DNA of 64,000 nt from Zhengitettix transpicula (Eukaryota; Arthropoda; Insecta; Orthoptera; Tetrigidae): positions 221,866,746 through 221,930,745 of the forward strand of contig CM073590.1 of the NCBI GenBank assembly GCA_037074705.1, in the 5' to 3' direction. Below are positions 1-11,152 of the stretch, piece after piece (the first letter of the stretch is position 1; the number at the start of each line of letters is the position of its first letter). Under the pieces are notes generated by a model. That model had not been told where the DNA came from and searched no databases. It was given only the letters and a program-made list of their open reading frames with translations. The position numbers were made by a program, and so were the translations under genes.

Positions 1-585
1 TTCCACTTTTTCAGGAAATAATTTTTTTATTTTATATTTTTAACTAGGGGAAATCATTATTGAAGAAAATAAAAGAACAGATATCCTTACAGTATCAATT
101 AAGTCTTATAATCCACAGGAATGTCATTTTCACATATATTAATGTTGCACATTGTGATATTGTAAATGTTGAATTTACATCTAAATACAGATTTGTTTTC
201 ATTGTTACTGATATATAATGCAGGTGTAGGTGTTAAATGGTTGTCATTAATAATTCAGAATGAAGAATTTTTTAAAGTAATTCATTATGTCTAAACTAAT
301 ACAATAAGAACCCCTAAGCTTCAAGTTATATTTGAAATTTGATGTTAATGAAAGATTTAATTTAGAAATTAATTAATTTTAGTGTTCCATTAACTGATTT
401 GGAACAAATGCTAATAAGACTGGCAGAGGGAATTGATCAAAATTGGTAATATTGGCCATGTATGCTTAAACAGTAAAAGTATATTTACATTATTATACAA
501 AAAATCATAAAAAGTTGGTATTTGTAATTTTATTAGAATTTATGTTAAAAGATTCATAATATTCATTACACATTAAAATTTTTAG

Positions 586-721
586 CTGCACTTGATTTGC
601 TGACACTGATCCTCTGGGGGTCCCAGTTTGCCATTACTCTAACAAATAATGTTGCACTAGCTGAAGTTATAAATGGTGATTTTACATCTAAAAACAAAGC
701 TTCACTTGGATATTCATATTG
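586..721 (+). CDS. clarin-like membrane protein, penultimate coding exon
   Basis: Exon between acceptor TTTTTAG and donor GTGAGT. It encodes a hydrophobic helix (LLTLILWGSQFAITLTN), a short polar loop (NGDFTSKNKAS) and then LGYSYW, where the next membrane helix starts. Clarins are four-helix membrane proteins known from sensory hair cells in vertebrates. The helix-loop-SFW arrangement before the last helix is like clarin. Earlier exons lie outside the window. Another small four-helix membrane protein family is possible. Confidence 0.55.
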
Positions 722-950
722 GTGAGTTTAAGACAGTATAAAATCAACAAGTTGTAGAATAAGAAGTATAGAAATTTTCTTGGTTCCAAAAATATTATTC
801 ATTAGTTCCTTATTTGATTTTAATAGTGTATTTCTAAATACATTTAAATGTAATTTATAATTTTTTCATGTAGTATTAAGATGTATTATTTAATATATTA
901 AACATAAATAGTAATTATTTTCCATTTTTATAATTTCATTTTTTTTTCAG

Positions 951-1092
951 GCTAATATTAGTTGCAATGATAATCAGCATAGGCAATATTGTTCTTCTGG
1001 GAATTCGGGAATACTTGCTGCGTAATGAGCCTCCACCACCAGCTAAGCAATTTGATGAAACAAAAACTGATGGTGTGATCTTTCTGTACTAA
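951..1092 (+). CDS. clarin-like membrane protein, last coding exon
   Basis: After a (T)n-CAG acceptor the codon TGG is completed and a helix follows (LILVAMIISIGNIVLLGI), then a charged cytoplasmic tail with PPPPAK and the C-terminus DGVIFLY before TAA. Human clarin-1 likewise ends with a helix, a short charged tail and DLMY. The reading phase joins the exon at 586-721. This is the 3' end of a plus-strand gene that converges on huntingtin. Confidence 0.6.
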
Positions 1093-1324
1093 AAACTGTA
1101 AAAGATTGAACTTCTTGATCTGCAAATATCTGCGTTTTATTAACAGAATACTAACTCTGAAAGTGAATTCATTTGGTGAAATGACTTTGCATCTTCTATA
1201 TATTGTAATATATTCCTAGTTACTTTTAATGTAACTAAGATATGGCCTTTGTGCCACTGAAGTTCCCCTTATACTTGTTATTGCCTAGTGAATTTATTTA
1301 AAGTGAATAACAAGCTGGAAGTAC

Positions 1325-1477
1325 AATAAATGAAGTCTGTTCCTAAGACAGTATTCTATATTGCAAACATAATTAAGCTTGTGAACCACATATATTTTAG
1401 CTTCATAGTTTACAGAAGAAACTTTTTTATTAATGTATGTAACATGTAACTTACTAATACTTAATTTATTTAATAAA
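1325..1477 (+). terminator. candidate 3' UTR polyadenylation signals
   Basis: AATAAA occurs at 1325-1330 and 1472-1477, 230 and 380 bases after the clarin-like stop codon. Either could end the transcript before the (TA)n repeat. Confidence 0.4.
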
Positions 1478-1539
1478 ACTATTTTGTATTTATGCTTGTA
1501 ATTTGGGCAATTTAGTGATGGTAAATGCATTGTAAGAAC

Positions 1540-1612
1540 TCTCAATATAAGGTAAGACAGCCACCCTCCTCTCTTTTCTGTCCATATCAATTAATTAGAC
1601 AATAACAAATAT
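1540..1612 (+). repeat. fold-back repeat family B, end fragment
   Basis: Contains AAGGTAAGACAGC and a CTCTTTTCTGTCCATATCAA end, like the right end of the family B element at 3008-3322 and a fragment at 38836. It stops at the (TA)n tract. Confidence 0.5.
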
Positions 1613-1613
1613 C

Positions 1614-1617
<4 letters not shown>

Positions 1618-1673
<56 letters not shown>
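1618..1673. repeat. (TA)n microsatellite
   Basis: Near-perfect TA dinucleotide run, bounded on the left by a fold-back repeat end and on the right by an LTR-like sequence. Confidence 0.95.
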
Positions 1674-1990
1674 TGTAGCGTCCAACCTCTTGTCCTTCCA
1701 TTTCTTGACTCAATTTCTAATATGGGCACCAGTTAATTTTTTGGAATTAAATTACCAAAACAGTTTTATTTGTAATCAATTTACTTCTCGAGCCATGATA
1801 TATACAACATCTGCAGGGTGTGGTTATTTACAATATTTTTATATTACACCACTGGGACCTCCGTCCCCTGACGTCCTGCCTTGCCATGTCTTCGCACAAG
1901 TCTTACAACAACAATACTCTACAATATGCTGTGCGGCAAATGGACACCGACAAAGGCAATAAATCAACAATGCAACATAATCATGTTACA
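1674..1990 (+). mobile_element. LTR-like unit in (TA)n
   Basis: 317 bp unit that begins TGTAGCG directly after the (TA)n run and ends GTTACA, followed by ACGTATATA. The TGTA...TACA ends match the solo LTRs at 51841 and 59935. No internal region is seen. The right boundary is less clean than the left. Confidence 0.4.
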
Positions 1991-1996
1991 ACGTAT

Positions 1997-2060
1997 ATAA
2001 TTGCAATATTGGTATGGAAAGGAAAGAGAGATAGCTTGTGGCTTACCTGAAAGTGAAGTA
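1997..2060 (+). repeat. family A terminal repeat, single copy
   Basis: TTGCAATATTGGTATGG followed by a purine run and GGCTTACCTGAAAGTGAAGT, the terminal repeat of the family A fold-back element found complete at 48150 and 59640. The rest of the element is missing here. The next ~900 bp (2061-3007) shows nothing else I can recognise. Confidence 0.65.
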
Positions 2061-3007
2061 CAGTTGGGCTGATGATATAAATTGACTAATGGCTTACCTG
2101 AATTGATGGCTAGTGTCATCATGTTTGGCAGAAAGCACTTTAAAATTCAGTAGGCAGTAACCTATCTTTTCAGGAGATAGATGGTTTGCACTTCATTCCT
2201 GAGAATATTAGAATGCAAGGATATAAATGTTAAATAATGTATCATTCAAGGGAAAATATAATTATAAGTTGAGTTGCAAATATTCTAATATGAGTCAGTG
2301 TCTCCTCAATTTCTTACTATTTGATGTTGACTAATCATACAGAAGGCGGCCAATTTTTTATTTATATGTAACATATATCTTATTTAAAGTTTTTATGTCC
2401 ATTTAAGTGGGAAGAGAGTGGTGACTAATGCTTTTTTGAAGGGCAAATTATCGTAGCAGTCATAATGCAAGACAAAGTATTTATTGCTTTACAGTTCCAA
2501 GCCACTAACAAAAGCATGATTTATATGTAAATACACACACACAGTTAATGGTTAAACAAATGAAACATTAGGAATAAGAAATGGTACCACATGCCAAATT
2601 CTTGCAATTCAACTCAATGATATTAGGAAAGAAGGAATCAATTTTTAGAATTCATTCGAATGATCTGGATACAAAATTCACAATAAGTTTATTGAATTTT
2701 GATAAATAATTATATTTATTTATGTTATATAATAATCATTACATTTTTCCTTAATATAGAACTGTACATAAACAAGTTTCTGAAATTTAAGATTCTCAGT
2801 AAAACTTGAAAACCTTTTCTATGCAAAATAGATTTACAAATATAGGTAATTAAAAATGAGGTTATTGCACTGATCATAAAAATTAATCCATACAGGCAAA
2901 CTGAGCAAAAGGAAAAGTTACTATTACAAACATTCAAACGCAATCCACATATGGTCAGAAAAGTAAAGTTACATTTCTTGAATAACATGTATATCAGAAT
3001 ATATATG

Positions 3008-3322
3008 ATGCATATGGATAGGAAAGAGAGAGTTGTCAATGGTTTACATGAAATTGAAGTTTAGGTAGGAAACAGTTTAACTTTTTGGAGGTGCCAGACC
3101 TTTTCATCGGGAGGTTAAAGGACTGAAAGGTGGAGTTAACTGCTAGTCCAGCAATAATGTTCAATCCAATTTTCCTGAGGAAAGAGGGCCTATGCCCTTG
3201 AAAATTTGACATGTTGTTGCTTCCCAGCCTGGTGAAGCCAACTTTTGATATAAGGTAAGTCAGCTGCTCTACATCCCTCTTTCCTATCCAAATAAATTAA
3301 TTTGACTATGTGTCACATCATC
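3008..3322 (+). mobile_element. fold-back repeat, family B, with hammerhead-like core
   Basis: The left end TGGATAGGAAAGAGAG and right end CCTCTTTCCTATCC are inverted copies. In between is CTGAGGA, a GAGGGC/GCCCTT hairpin, then GAAAATTT (3175-3207). The right end has AAGGTAAGTCAGC. No coding capacity. The (CT)n/(TA)n tract starts a few bases further on. Confidence 0.55.
3175..3207 (+). ncRNA. hammerhead-like core (family B)
   Basis: CTGAGGA is followed by a six-pair hairpin and GAAAATTT. This matches the conserved hammerhead order CUGANGA, stem II, GAAA, with AATT as a minimal stem III and U as the residue before cleavage. Stem I pairs for only about two bases, so it may be inactive. Confidence 0.4.
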
Positions 3323-3330
3323 TTTACTTG

Positions 3331-3336
3331 CTCTTA

Positions 3337-3404
<68 letters not shown>
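3331..3404. repeat. (CT)n followed by (TA)n microsatellite
   Basis: About 30 bp of CT repeats runs straight into about 43 bp of AT repeats. 3405-3793 is AT-rich DNA with no recognisable element. Confidence 0.95.
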
Positions 3405-3406
<2 letters not shown>

Positions 3407-3687
3407 AATTAACAACAAAACCTCGTGTCCCACTTGCATAAACTTAAGTAACAAGTAATTGTAAAATGATCACAGATAAAAGTATCACTTGTAAAAAGTG
3501 ATAACACTGATTTTTATGCTACACCAAATATATTATTGGAATAGAGATCATTGCTAAAATTCTTTCAAAATAATATTTACAATTTAAACATGCATTGCTT
3601 TCAAGAAAAATCGTTGATTTGTGAAGCCTTTTATAAAAATGGTATGATGCCAAGAGATATTTTTGTAAAACATTCTTAAATTTTTTT

Positions 3688-3693
3688 TTTATT
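3688..3693 (-). terminator. candidate HTT polyadenylation signal
   Basis: AATAAA on the minus strand about 100 bases after the HTT stop codon, in AT-rich DNA. It is the nearest canonical signal; usage cannot be shown from sequence. Confidence 0.4.
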
Positions 3694-3793
3694 ATAGTTC
3701 CACAAATGTAATAAAAATGGCATGCATTTTATACCAACTCTATGGTATGTAAATATAAAAGTCAAATAAATACCAATTTCCATTTAGTTTGAA

Positions 3794-3892
3794 TTACAAA
3801 CAAGAAATTAGATCAACAAATGGTGTTTGTGGTTGAGAAGCAGCAGCTTGGAATGTGGATACAAAAGTTTCCTTTTGTTTTGTGTCTTTTAA
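3794..3892 (-). CDS. HTT: HTT window exon 42 (last coding exon)
   Basis: 32 codons plus [15 protein letters not shown] and LISCL correspond to human FQSVLEVVAAPG and LLTCL; the human tail after TCL is absent. Confidence 0.92.
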   Translation of the reverse strand, partial: LKDTKQKETFVSTFQAAASQPQTPFVDLISCL

Positions 3893-6392
3893 CTGCAACA
3901 TAAATTTAAAACATACATTAAAAAGTTGATAATTTTAAAAATAAATATTTTCATTCTTCTTTTAAAACTTGCCAAAGTGTTACTTTCTATTGAATTGCAT
4001 TAAATCAAAAATAATAATTAGAGTTTTTCTTTGTGTATATTAGAAGTATCCAATTATAGCTTTAAATATAACAGAGTAAGTAAACAGAATATAACATTGA
4101 AAACAATGGGGAAATGAAAATCAATTACATATTTCAATTAGTGATGAAAATCTTAATGTGGAACCACACTATGCTGCAGTGGCTAAGGCTTGCAAACCTT
4201 TCAAATAATTTCCCTTCCTCCCTTTCCACAGATTTGGTTCAAACGACTTCTTTATATTTCATTACCTTAAAAATAATTTTCAAATAAAAATTTTTTCTGC
4301 TAACGAATACATAATTTCTGTTGTAAATAAGTATTTTACACATTTCAAACCCTTTTCCTTCAGAATGAACCGCTAAATTTTATTAGTATTTCAAACTACA
4401 AGAACTTAACAACTTATAATCTCACCTGATGATAAAAATCTGCAGCAGTAATGCATAACAGTTTTCTATCTTCATATTCACATTTACCAATACGTGACTG
4501 AACATGAGGAAATCTAAATATGAAGTTAAAGTTTATAAAAAATTAAATGCATTAACATGTTATTTTAATATGGTTTGATTTATTTTTGTTATTATGGACT
4601 TTTGTCCATTTTGCATTAATAAAATATTAATGTTCATTACAATCCTTTAAACTTTCATAAAAGGATACAAAGCTCTAAGCCATGGATTCATTGAAGCACT
4701 TATAAAAAAGCAGGTTAAACACCATGTTGCCATACCAACTGGAGAACACTGAGTAAAGTTTGATAAACTGAGCACAACCCAATCTTGTATAAGAGATAAT
4801 TGTGATTGTTGACATGCTTCTTCAAACACCTACAAATAAATACAATTTCATAAAAAGTATCTCAATTAAAATTATTAATATATAAAGTAATGACAGTCAC
4901 ATAAAAATAATTTTAGGAAACATTATAGTTTACCCACGCATGACACTTGAGGAGATCAAGATAGAGAAATTTAGATGATGTTATAATTTTCTTCAGAAAG
5001 TAGGTCCCTTAGATTGAGCACTATAGAGTGGTATTTGAAATCTAACAAACAATAAAACCACCACATTATCCCACTCCCACAGGAAGAAAAATGTAGGAAA
5101 CAACTGATATACCTCAAAAACCTTACACCATCATCAAAGACAGTTTTATGAAATGGTGAAAATGTGAACAAATATACACAGACATTCAAGTACTTACAAA
5201 CCTTTACCAAAAACAATGTTAAAGCTATATTTTTGTTTGGACTGTTAACATAATCAATGTAAAGAGAGTTCCTGCCCACAATTTGCTTCCTTAATATTAC
5301 TATAACATCTTAACATTACTGATAAATACAATTAAAAGATTGCAGATTTCAATCAAATTTTTCCTTAGATAAATTTCAACATACCTGAAAAACCACAGCT
5401 GACAAAAGTTGAGGATGTGGTTGTTGAGGTGAAAGGAATTCACCAATAACTTTTGTTAAAATCTCTGATGGAGGGAAAAAATCTGTTAACAGGTTTGGTA
5501 GAACACCACAAAGAAGCTGAACTTCAAAAGGATATCCTTTCTTAATCCTAAACAGAAAAAGTAATTTATAAGGTCTAAATTCAGCAAATTACAAACTTCA
5601 AATAAACAAAACTATTCTAGAGAATATTATACAATTTAACAGGTCTACAATTGTTTATAACTATACCTATCAAACAATGCAGAGGTCTTTTCCATTGCTT
5701 GTATTAGTAATTCTGGATCCAAGTCATTAGTGCCTTGCACTATAGAAGATTCATTTAATTTTTGACGCTCATGCTTGTCTGAAAAAAAATGACTCTGGAT
5801 CACTAGTGTGTAACAATTGTAATTATGTTATTTTTAATTACCAATTAAAATACAATCAAAATCTGATGATTATTATAGATTATTGTAAAATGAATCATTT
5901 ATGTTTAATTTGAAAATTAATGATAAGAAAAATAGCCAAATACAGACAAAAGAAGTGATGATATTAATACCACACAGGAACAAGTTTTCCAGAAACATTG
6001 TGTGGTATTTATTTCAACACTTCTTTTGTCTGTATTTGGATATTTTTCTTATTATTGTAATTTATTGTTAATGAATATTTGAATAGTTTATACAGAAACA
6101 CATTGTGTTACTTATTCTATAGAAATAAAATTAACTTACACAGATACATGCATGAAAGAAGTAGTTGCAATGCTGGCAGTGATATACATGGACTAGAATG
6201 TCGCATTCGTTCAACAGCCAATTTTGTAACCTGTTCACCAACCTTTCCTGTTATAGCTTGTACTGCAACAAGTCTCTCAAGGCCCTAAGATGCAAAATAC
6301 ATTTAAATTATTATAATTTTATATCAAGAAAACTTGCACTAAAAATATTATATCAAATAATTCTATTAAAAACATAATGACAGCAGTAAAAT

Positions 6393-6454
<62 letters not shown>

Positions 6455-9400
6455 CATCAGACTGGAAATAAGATTCTCACCAAGAATACTGCAGGATAAA
6501 ATAGCCCCTCAAAAAAAAGAACGAATGCTTTCCCGGTGAATTGCATGAAGAAAGGCTTCTAGTGTTTCCACCCGGGTAATGTTGGTAAACAACGACATTT
6601 TGACTCGAACATCAGGGCGAGGGGCAAACTCCTAAACAGGGACACAAGCTTTCAATTGAGTAAAAGCTGTTTTCCTGTCATCCAACATCTATGAGAGAAG
6701 AGGTAGAGGGAAGAATACTGCACCACAGTCCATTCCAGCAATGAGGGACACTGTAGGAGGGAATATTCCCATATGGCATCCGACCACAAAATAATGACAT
6801 GCTTGTCCTGAGCATGATTCCCTGGAGGTATAAAATAGGGCCTTGGCCATGGCAGACCAATTCAGTCTGAAAGACATTGCCAGTGATAGCCATAAAAATG
6901 TTGCTGTTTACCAACATTGGTTGGGTGGAAACCTGAAAACCTTTCCTCAACCCCTAAAAAGTTGTATAAATGTGTAATATTAGTCGAATGGAAGATATAA
7001 CAAACCAAAAAAGATGAAATATCAGTCAGGTTTGAAGAGTATATCATTTGATTAATAATTATAATAATCTCACTTCTTTTTTATTAAATGTGAAAACACC
7101 TACCAACTAGTCAGAAAAAAAAATATTTAAAACCAATGTTCGATCATTAATGTAAAAAATGTCACCTATATGTTAAATAAAATTTAAGATTCCTTATTAT
7201 TGCAATCTATTTGTTGTATTATGTAATTTTTATTTCTATTGTTATTTTGAAATTCAATAATACTCTTAACAGCTGTGTTAATAACAATCATTTCGGCTGC
7301 AATGTGTATACAAAATGTACATTAGAAATTTATGTTAATCTAAATTGTTATATACTAAATTGTAAGTAATACTACCTAAATTATATTTATACATAATTTT
7401 GTTAAAATTTGTCATGTGTGTAAGATTTTGTTTTCTTAAAAGTACTTAGATAACTGGATTTAATTGAAACTGTACACCTGAAGAGGTGAGAATAAAGTTT
7501 CTTTCTGACTAATTTATTTCATCTTCATTTGATTAATAATCCAAAAATATGGTTAGTACAAAACATAAAAATATATAAAGTTGAAATGGAGAACAATCTG
7601 TTTTTGAAATATTTTGATCAAAATTCAATTTCAAGAGAGAATATTGTTTTCATTAAAACTCCAATGGTGAATAGAATATTTAGATTACTAAAACTGTTGA
7701 TTGAATTAATATTATAAGGTTTTTTGTTTGAAAATAGAATGTAATAATAATAAATACAGACAGAACTCCAATAATCCTGCAATGTGAAAAAAATTATTTG
7801 AATCTTACCTGAAATAAGGCCAGTTGTAAAGAACATGGGAGGCTGTGGGTGGAGGATAAAGAAAGAACTAGCTGAAGAACATTTGGTGCAACATCAGTCT
7901 CAGCAACAGTTTCCTCGACTGTTTCCATCAAATAAAATACCAATGCCCAAACAATTAATTGATGCTCTTCACTTTGACTACTGGCACTGAAAATATTACA
8001 AATATTTCAAATTAAAGTAAACAGTATAGGAAACTAAAGCATTTAGATATTATTGAAATGAAGATAAAACATATTTACATCACAATTGATTTTTTTCTCA
8101 ATTTCTTCATTATAAAGTTCCTGCAGTTTCAAAGTGAAATGAATATAAAACCTTAATAAAATCTTAATGCTAAAATCATCTAAAAAGTTAAATTGGAAGA
8201 GCTTTCAATACCAGAATGAAAACTAGGTCTCCAAAAATGTTAGAGACACAAAAACATAACAAAAAATTACCTTTTATAAAATTTTATATTTACTTTCATT
8301 GAGGAAATACTAATATTTGAAATCATCCAATTTACTATGCTTTACTGTATAGTATTGATCATTTCTTAAAGTAAACAAAAAACAGATTTGGCAGGGAAAA
8401 AACCAGGCTATTTTTCCTGACATCTGATGACTTTTGGATAAAGTAAAGAAATTATAGATTTGAAATGTAACCTTCATAGTACAAAAACTTTTGGTAACTT
8501 CTTGTTTCTGGGATAATGTGATTTATAAAAGACCAAGTGAAATAAGTTGAATCATAATCACAGTAGTAGCTTACTTTCAATAAATATATTGTTATGTTGT
8601 ACATTTAAAATTACAGCATAGATTGAGAATAAGAATACATTCTCTAAATTAAATTTTGATAAAGCTTAGATATTTAAAAAAAAAAAAAAATTATGCACAC
8701 AGGATTCATGAAAAAAGTGAGAAATAATAAAAATAATTATGATAAGTTTTTCTAGATTAAATCCCATCTTACCTGGCTGGAAAGACAAGAAGCATGCTTA
8801 TAACAACAATAGTTCATTTATTAATTCATCATTGACTAATGTAAAGAAATTAATTTGACTAATTTGTAGTTCTATAGTACCTGTCTGAGCTGTAAATATG
8901 TTTTTGAATATACTCTACAGCAAGAGGAAGTATGTGTATATTGTCCTCTGTAGGGCTCATTTTATGAACATTTGCCTGGAGTAGATAGAGGATACCATGC
9001 AACCCACTAATACGGGATGGCAGAAATGCACTTTTTAGAGCACCTTCAATGAGTTTTTTAATTTTATCACATACTTCTGCATCCTAAAACAAATTATAAT
9101 AGTTTAATTATTTATTTTAAATAATATTTCAAGGAAAAGAACAAATATACATGAATTAAATATGTCTAATGAAAATAAAATTATTGTTCAAGACAGAAGT
9201 TTAGAGACAACATTTTATCTAAAATATAGAGAAAAAAAAACTGAAAAAAAATTTGGTTTTATTCGGTACACAAGTAGGAGGAAGTTATAAAGCAAGACAT
9301 ATAGAATACAAGTAAAATACAATTATATAATTGGTCAAACATGTCTCAGTTGTTGTAAATTATAAGAATATACTAGTTAAGGAAAGGAGCCAACTATTTG

Positions 9401-11092
9401 AAATACCTTAAAAATGACATTCACAGTAATGATAAACTACATTAAGGAACAAATGCTTACTGGCCCCAAAACAGAAGCAGCTTTACAAGCACCCAGAACC
9501 AAAGTCTGGTGTAGTAGATCATCTTCCTGAGGATGTGTTCTGGCTAGTTCCAAGCAAGTGGCCAACAGCCACTGAAACTGAGCTCTTTCAGTAAAAAGAT
9601 CAGAAAGAGCTAGTGCTGATCGCACTGCTTCAGCCACAAGTCTTAATGCGACACCTGACTGAAAAAATGTTTTATTTTTACGTTGAAACATGAAATACAT
9701 GAAGTGTATACAAATTTATAATACACCTTAATTTTAAATTTTAAAAAATGGTCACAATTATGAACAACTTCTTAGTTCCTTTAATTTCATTAAATCACTT
9801 TAGATTCCATGAATATCTAAAGTACACATATTTAACTGTAAAACTATTTATTATTCAAGGAATAGAACAAATGTAAAGGAATTACATTTTACAGAATCTT
9901 TGCCTGTCCAATATTACAGCAACCAAACAATGTAAGTTAAACTCAAAATACTTTTCTACAATTTATGTAATACGTTAAGAAGTAGCTTCAGACCCAAAAC
10001 TAAATTTAACATTTCCATTAATGTTGACTGTTTTCACACAGTAGATATCTTTTACTGTTTATGAGATACAATCATAAAAACTACAAATAAAGAATTTAAA
10101 TAATAATCAATATAACACTGTAACTCTGATAAACAACACACTCTTGCCAAGTACATGTCAAACTGAAATTTCATGCAATTATTTCATCACACATAATAAT
10201 TTCCAAAGATCTTTTTTCAAAGCAAACTTTGAACAAATTTTATTTTATTTTTTATTTTACCAGAAACTTTGCAAACCAAAGTTTTTATAGTTGTGATATA
10301 TGAACATTTAAATTATACAATATATTTCATGTGGAGCATCTTGTTTCACCTCCTGAACTTATGTATTTTATTGATTATTAATTTGATCAATGGGTATCTT
10401 TCTTTTAAACGAGCGATGTTGGATGGGAGGTGGAGGAGAGCAGCTGGATAGGATATTAATGGGTTGTGGTGAATAATGTCTTTTTTATATTGAAGAAGTA
10501 TGTCTTTGGTTATTGTTTAGTGGATATATGGAATATTGAGGTTACTATAGATGCAGGAATTATTCAACATGTATGAAAAAACTGCATTAAATGCAAAATC
10601 AATTAAAGTTTTGAGAGATGTTGAGGTATAAACTTGTTTATTATAAATTCTTGGGACTAAGGATTAATAATATTAACTTACCTGTGATGAAGTCCACTGT
10701 GAATAAAGATCCAGTAAGAAATGTAGGCATGATGCAAGATCCAAACCACTTGCAGCCAAACATTGTTCCCTTTCAAGGCATTTTGATGAAACTGAAATAT
10801 TATTTCAGAAAATTACAAAATTTAAAGATATCCTCCAAAATCCTTCACAAATAACTGGCCATAAGGAACTGAAGGTTGTTCTTCAAATTGCAGTCCACAG
10901 CCTGCCGGTGCACAGAATGGTGTAACACTCCTTCCTGGAGAAGGAGGCTGAGAGCCTCCAAAAATTTGAAGAACAACCTTCAGTTCCTTATGGCGGCACC
11001 GCACTTCACTTTCAGGGAAGCCACAACTTATCTTTCTTTCCTTTCCATACAAATATTGCAATTAATTTGGACAATATCAAATCCTTACTAAA

Positions 11093-11152
<60 letters not shown>

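Noticed and set aside
383..445. Exon-like 63 bp segment on the plus strand (acceptor TTTTAG, donor GTAATA) encoding VPLTDLEQMLIRLAEGID
   Set aside because: Its outgoing phase (2) does not fit the next clarin-like exon (needs 1), and it does not look like a clarin loop. It may be chance or a separate transcript.
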